Assembly (NCBI GenBank): GCA_964432155.1
Contig: CAYSMF010000011.1
Location: 5,645 to 69,644 of the forward strand
Reading direction: 5' to 3'
Length of the DNA: 64,000 nt
Source of the DNA: UBA10438 sp964432155
GTDB lineage: Bacteria; Bacteroidota; Ignavibacteria; Kapaibacteriales; Kapaibacteriaceae
Numbering within the stretch: the first letter of the stretch is position 1; every line of letters begins with the position of its first letter. A program made the position numbers and the translations under genes. Shown here one piece after another: positions 63,111-64,000 of this stretch. Below the pieces are notes generated by a model. It had not been told where the DNA came from. It made no database searches and saw nothing but the letters and a program-made list of their open reading frames with translations.

Positions 63111-63953
63111 ATGCTCACAGCTGTTCTTATCGCGGTTCTGGTAACGATCGCTATTGTGATCGGTACAAGCGTGTTGCTCTTTCTTAAGGTGCAACGCTCG
63201 CACTGGCGTACGCTTGATTCGATGCAGCGATGGGTGGTTAGTTCACTCTCGAGTATCGAAACACGACTACGCTTTCAATCAGGACTGCAGTCGCCCGGCG
63301 ACGTTGATGTAATCGTCGTCGTAACACGCGATCGCAGTACACTGCTTGAACCATGTCTGCGTTCAATCCATCAGCACGAGCCAAGCGCTCACGTGATTGT
63401 CGTTGATGTAGGTAGCACCGACGATACGGCAAGCGTTCTCCACCGACTGGTGCGCGAGCGCGTTGTTTCGACGATCATCAGCCATGCGCCAGAGACGGTG
63501 CCGCAGTGGCAGAAAGGTTACGGCATTCACGAAGCATGGCGCGTTGCGTCGATGCTGCATCCGCGGAGCATAACGGTTGTCGACGACGACATGGTTGTAC
63601 GCGAGCCATTTCTCGCGGCGTGCGCAACCGTGTGCGAACACGCAGACGTACGCGTTGTTGCATTGCACCGTGATAGCACGCAGGAGAAGAATCATCCCGT
63701 CGTGAAAACCATCGAGCATGATGGAATGCGCATTGACCTCGGAGCAACGTTCAACGGAGCTGCATTCCACATGCCATGGACAACGCTCCACGCTTGGGGT
63801 CCGCCACCATATAACGAAGGCAAAACCGAAAGCGGCGTTGAGGACTGGTATTACAGCCGCGCGCTTGAACAGGAAGGCAAACACGCCGCCTTCCTCCACC
63901 GCGTTGACGAACAGGCGAATGTTACATCATTGCGAGATGCGGTAATCCCGTAG
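63111..63953 (+). CDS. Membrane-anchored glycosyltransferase-like protein
   Basis: The 280-residue protein has an N-terminal membrane anchor (residues 3-28), then a GT-A-like fold: VDVIVVVTRDRSTLLEPCLRSI with the second strand VIVVDVGSTDDTASVL and a metal-binding-type VVDDDMVVREPF. This matches family 2 glycosyltransferases broadly, though it is short for a full processive enzyme. The late WGPPPYNEG and GVEDWYYSRAL are of uncertain meaning. Its TAG stop is the first three bases of the GTAG-repeat head (see repeat entry). The window ends 47 bp later. Confidence 0.72.
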   Translation: MLTAVLIAVLVTIAIVIGTSVLLFLKVQRSHWRTLDSMQRWVVSSLSSIETRLRFQSGLQSPGDVDVIVVVTRDRSTLLEPCLRSIHQHEPSAHVIVVDVGSTDDTASVLHRLVRERVVSTIISHAPETVPQWQKGYGIHEAWRVASMLHPRSITVVDDDMVVREPFLAACATVCEHADVRVVALHRDSTQEKNHPVVKTIEHDGMRIDLGATFNGAAFHMPWTTLHAWGPPPYNEGKTESGVEDWYYSRALEQEGKHAAFLHRVDEQANVTSLRDAVIP

Positions 63954-63974
63954 GGGCGAGACCCTGTCTCGCCC
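63950..63974 (+). repeat. GTAG-type REP-like palindrome, copy 3
   Basis: An exact match of the 25-base GTAG plus 9-bp-stem unit found at 24667. Its TAG is the stop codon of the glycosyltransferase-like gene. Any inverted partner would lie beyond the window edge. Confidence 0.9.
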
Positions 63975-64000
63975 GCCATTATTTGTGTTGGACCATTCCG

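Noticed and set aside
62448..63203. 251-residue minus-strand frame
   Set aside because: It is the shadow of the POT transporter; the His-rich product is typical of antisense of membrane-protein codons.

Overview
The window reads as chromosomal DNA of a Gram-negative bacterium of the FCB superphylum, most like the Chlorobi/Ignavibacteria/Kapabacteria side of that group. The signs are many exported proteins ending in type IX secretion (T9SS)-like C-terminal sorting domains, a TonB-dependent receptor, a bacillithiol-type deacetylase, other outer-membrane barrels, and genes that often lack a strong Shine-Dalgarno sequence. The taxonomic placement is inference; no rRNA gene is present. Genes are tightly packed, with many 4-bp ATGA overlaps and small convergent overlaps. 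I see no CRISPR array, tRNA, rRNA, prophage or classical insertion sequence.

Layout. 1-8.8 kb: a truncated Asp-box repeat protein, a tandem pair of large exported arylsulfotransferase-like proteins (the longer carries five FN3-like repeats), and a divergent TonB receptor. 8.8-12.3 kb: a shortened division/cell-wall cluster (rsmH-murF-mraY). 12.3-17.5 kb: a cytochrome c, the coupled set rnhA-dut-rpiB-bshB1, comM, and an RfbD-like reductase. 17.6-24.6 kb: a third arylsulfotransferase-like protein, a TsdA-like dihaem cytochrome with an exported rhodanese, and an overlapping trio of porin, short CDF-like transporter and Omp85-like barrel. 24.6-33.1 kb: a PhoX-like phosphatase, a dihaem peroxidase with an imelysin-like front half, a multicopper oxidase coupled to an exported thioredoxin-like protein, and an SbtA-like bicarbonate transporter. 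33.2-43.2 kb: GNAT, lipoprotein tyrosinase, VOC proteins, BioY, a CASTOR/POLLUX-like channel, an exported beta-carbonic anhydrase, a YdeI-like protein, a fourth arylsulfotransferase-like protein and a YHYH protein. 43.2-49.8 kb: a REP-associated tyrosine transposase (RAYT) bracketed by inverted palindromes, a TIG-matrixin metalloprotease, an alpha/beta hydrolase and a large Asp-box protein. 49.9-57.4 kb: an RND tripartite efflux operon and a second hydrolase. 57.4-64 kb: an ABC-type efflux operon (ATPase, FtsX-like permease, HlyD-like adaptor), a POT peptide transporter and a membrane-anchored glycosyltransferase-like protein.

Together the genes depict a cell with a busy surface: many exported enzymes (sulfotransferase-like, phosphatase, copper oxidases, metalloprotease, hydrolases) and several export or import systems. 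The most notable non-coding structure is two families of short palindromes. Family 1 (GCCGGG, an 11-nt loop such as AAAGTATAGTA, CCCGGC) occurs six times and flanks the RAYT gene, so it is probably that transposase's cognate REP. Family 2 (GTAG followed by a 9-bp hairpin) occurs three times, once as an inverted pair (REPIN-like) and once supplying a gene's stop codon. The T9SS machinery itself is not in this window.
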